A program made the translations under genes and the position numbers. Below the pieces are notes generated by a model. That model was not told the origin of the DNA. It made no database searches and worked only from the letters and a program-made list of their open reading frames with translations. A stretch of 50,048 nt of DNA from Streptomyces beigongshangae. Its GTDB lineage: Bacteria > Actinomycetota > Actinomycetes > Streptomycetales > Streptomycetaceae. The stretch's first letter is position 1; each line of letters starts with the position of its first letter. The stretch is from assembly GCF_019710745.1 (NCBI RefSeq), contig NZ_JAHKJW010000027.1:65112-115159 (forward strand), read 5' to 3'. Positions 49,298 to 50,048 of this stretch are shown piece after piece.

Positions 49298-49546
49298 ATG
49301 ACTGATACCACCGTGAAGATCGACACCGAGACCCGGGACCGGTTCGCTGCGATCGCCGCCGCCCGCAAGACGAGTGTGCGCGCGCTGCTCGCCGAGCTGG
49401 CCATCGAGCAGGAGAACCAGCTCAAGCTGGGGGTGGCGACGGACGCGTTTCGTGAAGCGGTCTCCCGGCCGGGCATGGCCGAGGCGTTTGACCGTGACTT
49501 CGGGGGTCTGCCGCAGGCTCCGCGTACCACGCACCGGGCGGCCTGA
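49298..49546 (+). CDS. Antitoxin of the second toxin-antitoxin pair
   Basis: The 82-residue protein has a ribbon-helix-helix-like N-terminal half (TTVKIDTETRDRFAAIAAAR, SVRALLAELA) and a tail (FREAVSRPGMAEAFDRDFGG) that matches the antitoxin tail pattern of the first pair. I chose the ATG at 49298; a GTG at 49283 is in frame. The toxin start follows 2 nt after the stop. Confidence 0.75.
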   Translation: MTDTTVKIDTETRDRFAAIAAARKTSVRALLAELAIEQENQLKLGVATDAFREAVSRPGMAEAFDRDFGGLPQAPRTTHRAA

Positions 49547-49548
49547 TC

Positions 49549-49932
49549 TTGGACCTGTACATCGACATCCGCTGGCTGCTGGACCGGCAGGAGGAACTGC
49601 TCGGCAAAGAACTCGGCGTCCTGGACTACTCCGCGCTCGTGGCCGCTGTGGCCCGGCACCGGGTGAACACCCCCCAGCTCACGGAGGGCTCCCCGGACGC
49701 GTACTGGCGGGCGGCCGCGCTCATGGAACAACTCGTACTGCTGCGCCCCCTGCCCGCCCGCAACGAGTTCTTCGCCTACGGAGTCGCCGTCGCCTACCTC
49801 AAAGCATCCGGCCACGACGTGGACACGACCGCATACGAGCCGTGGCGCGACCTGGTCGCCGACATCCGCGCACTGCGCCTGACCGTGTACGACATCGCCG
49901 ACCGGCTGCGCTCCCTGCGGCTCCCTGAGTAA
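49549..49932 (+). CDS. Doc-like toxin of the second pair
   Basis: The 127-residue protein is a relative of the toxin at 44738: YIDIRWLLDRQEEL against NVDLPWLLEVA, YWRAAALMEQLVLLRPLPARNEFFA against the HHRAAALFEALCRLP core, and VAVAYLKASGHDV against VAVGYLRASGLPV. The H...N motif of Fic/Doc is again incomplete. The start is a TTG at 49549, coupled to the antitoxin. Confidence 0.7.
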   Translation: MDLYIDIRWLLDRQEELLGKELGVLDYSALVAAVARHRVNTPQLTEGSPDAYWRAAALMEQLVLLRPLPARNEFFAYGVAVAYLKASGHDVDTTAYEPWRDLVADIRALRLTVYDIADRLRSLRLPE

Positions 49933-50048
49933 ATGGGTCAGCTGAGTGCCCTGCTTCTGGGGGACGCTCTTTCCGTGAACCTTCCCCTTGATCGTGGACG
50001 CCTGGAGACTGGAGCCTGAGGTTCCAGAGGAAGTAGCACCAGGTGGGA
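49933..50048. other. Right end of the window
   Basis: No gene is seen in the last 116 bases. The purine-rich GAGGAAGTAGCACCAGG near the end may be the ribosome-binding region of a gene starting beyond the window. Confidence 0.3.

Overview
The window reads as high-GC actinobacterial DNA, almost certainly Streptomyces: GTG/TTG starts are common, coding regions are very GC-rich, and Streptomyces-type families recur (DUF6415-like protein, CU044_5270-type protein next to an ECF sigma factor, XRE/TPR regulator, lamin-tail secreted protein, Doc-like toxins). The density of IS debris, toxin-antitoxin genes, RHS genes, plasmid-type gene remnants and a two-gene winged-helix module flanked by iterons and a 70-bp palindrome suggests a large (perhaps linear) plasmid or a plasmid-derived chromosome-arm region rather than a core chromosome.

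1-11.8 kb: a complete type I-E CRISPR-Cas locus. One minus-strand operon cas3-cse1-cse2-cas7-cas5-cas6e-cas1-cas2 (10808 down to 1461) runs into a leader and CRISPR array 1 (23 repeats visible, probably continuing off the left edge). A second array (13 repeats) diverges from the cas3 promoter region at 11048. A third array (11 repeats plus a cut-off terminal repeat) lies at 18.0-18.7 kb, 7 kb away. All three leaders share GCAGGT exactly 14 nt before the first repeat.

11.9-15.7 kb: a tight five-gene minus-strand cassette: radical SAM enzyme, two proteins with RNase H/DEDD-exonuclease-like motifs, a P-loop nucleotide-kinase-like protein and a Nudix hydrolase. I do not recognise this combination; it is the best candidate here for an undescribed system. 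An IS5-family element and two small hypothetical genes separate it from array 3.

18.7-29.2 kb: secreted and cell-surface genes: lamin-tail protein, secreted HNH nuclease, an RHS gene remnant cut by a 266-bp MITE-like element whose removal restores the reading frame, a large secreted SGNH esterase with lytic-transglycosylase-like and golvesin-like regions, a peptidase-inhibitor I36 protein, and an ECF sigma factor/CU044_5270 pair.

29.2-32.2 kb: decayed plasmid-type genes (DciA/DUF721-like start, a frameshifted alanine-rich protein) beside a putative replication or partition module: two overlapping winged-helix genes between a 70-bp palindrome and 56-bp-spaced iterons.

32.3-43.8 kb: a 1540-residue RHS polymorphic toxin with a C-terminal PD-(D/E)XK nuclease signature, a graveyard of ISL3-, NF041680-type, IS5- and IS3-family fragments, a SUKH/SMI1 protein, an HNH pseudogene, a membrane protein and a TPR pseudogene.

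44.1-50.0 kb: a degenerate bacterioferritin, two related Doc-like toxin-antitoxin pairs plus an orphan antitoxin fragment, an XRE/TPR regulator operon with a pterin-carbinolamine-dehydratase-like gene, and small zinc-ribbon-like proteins.
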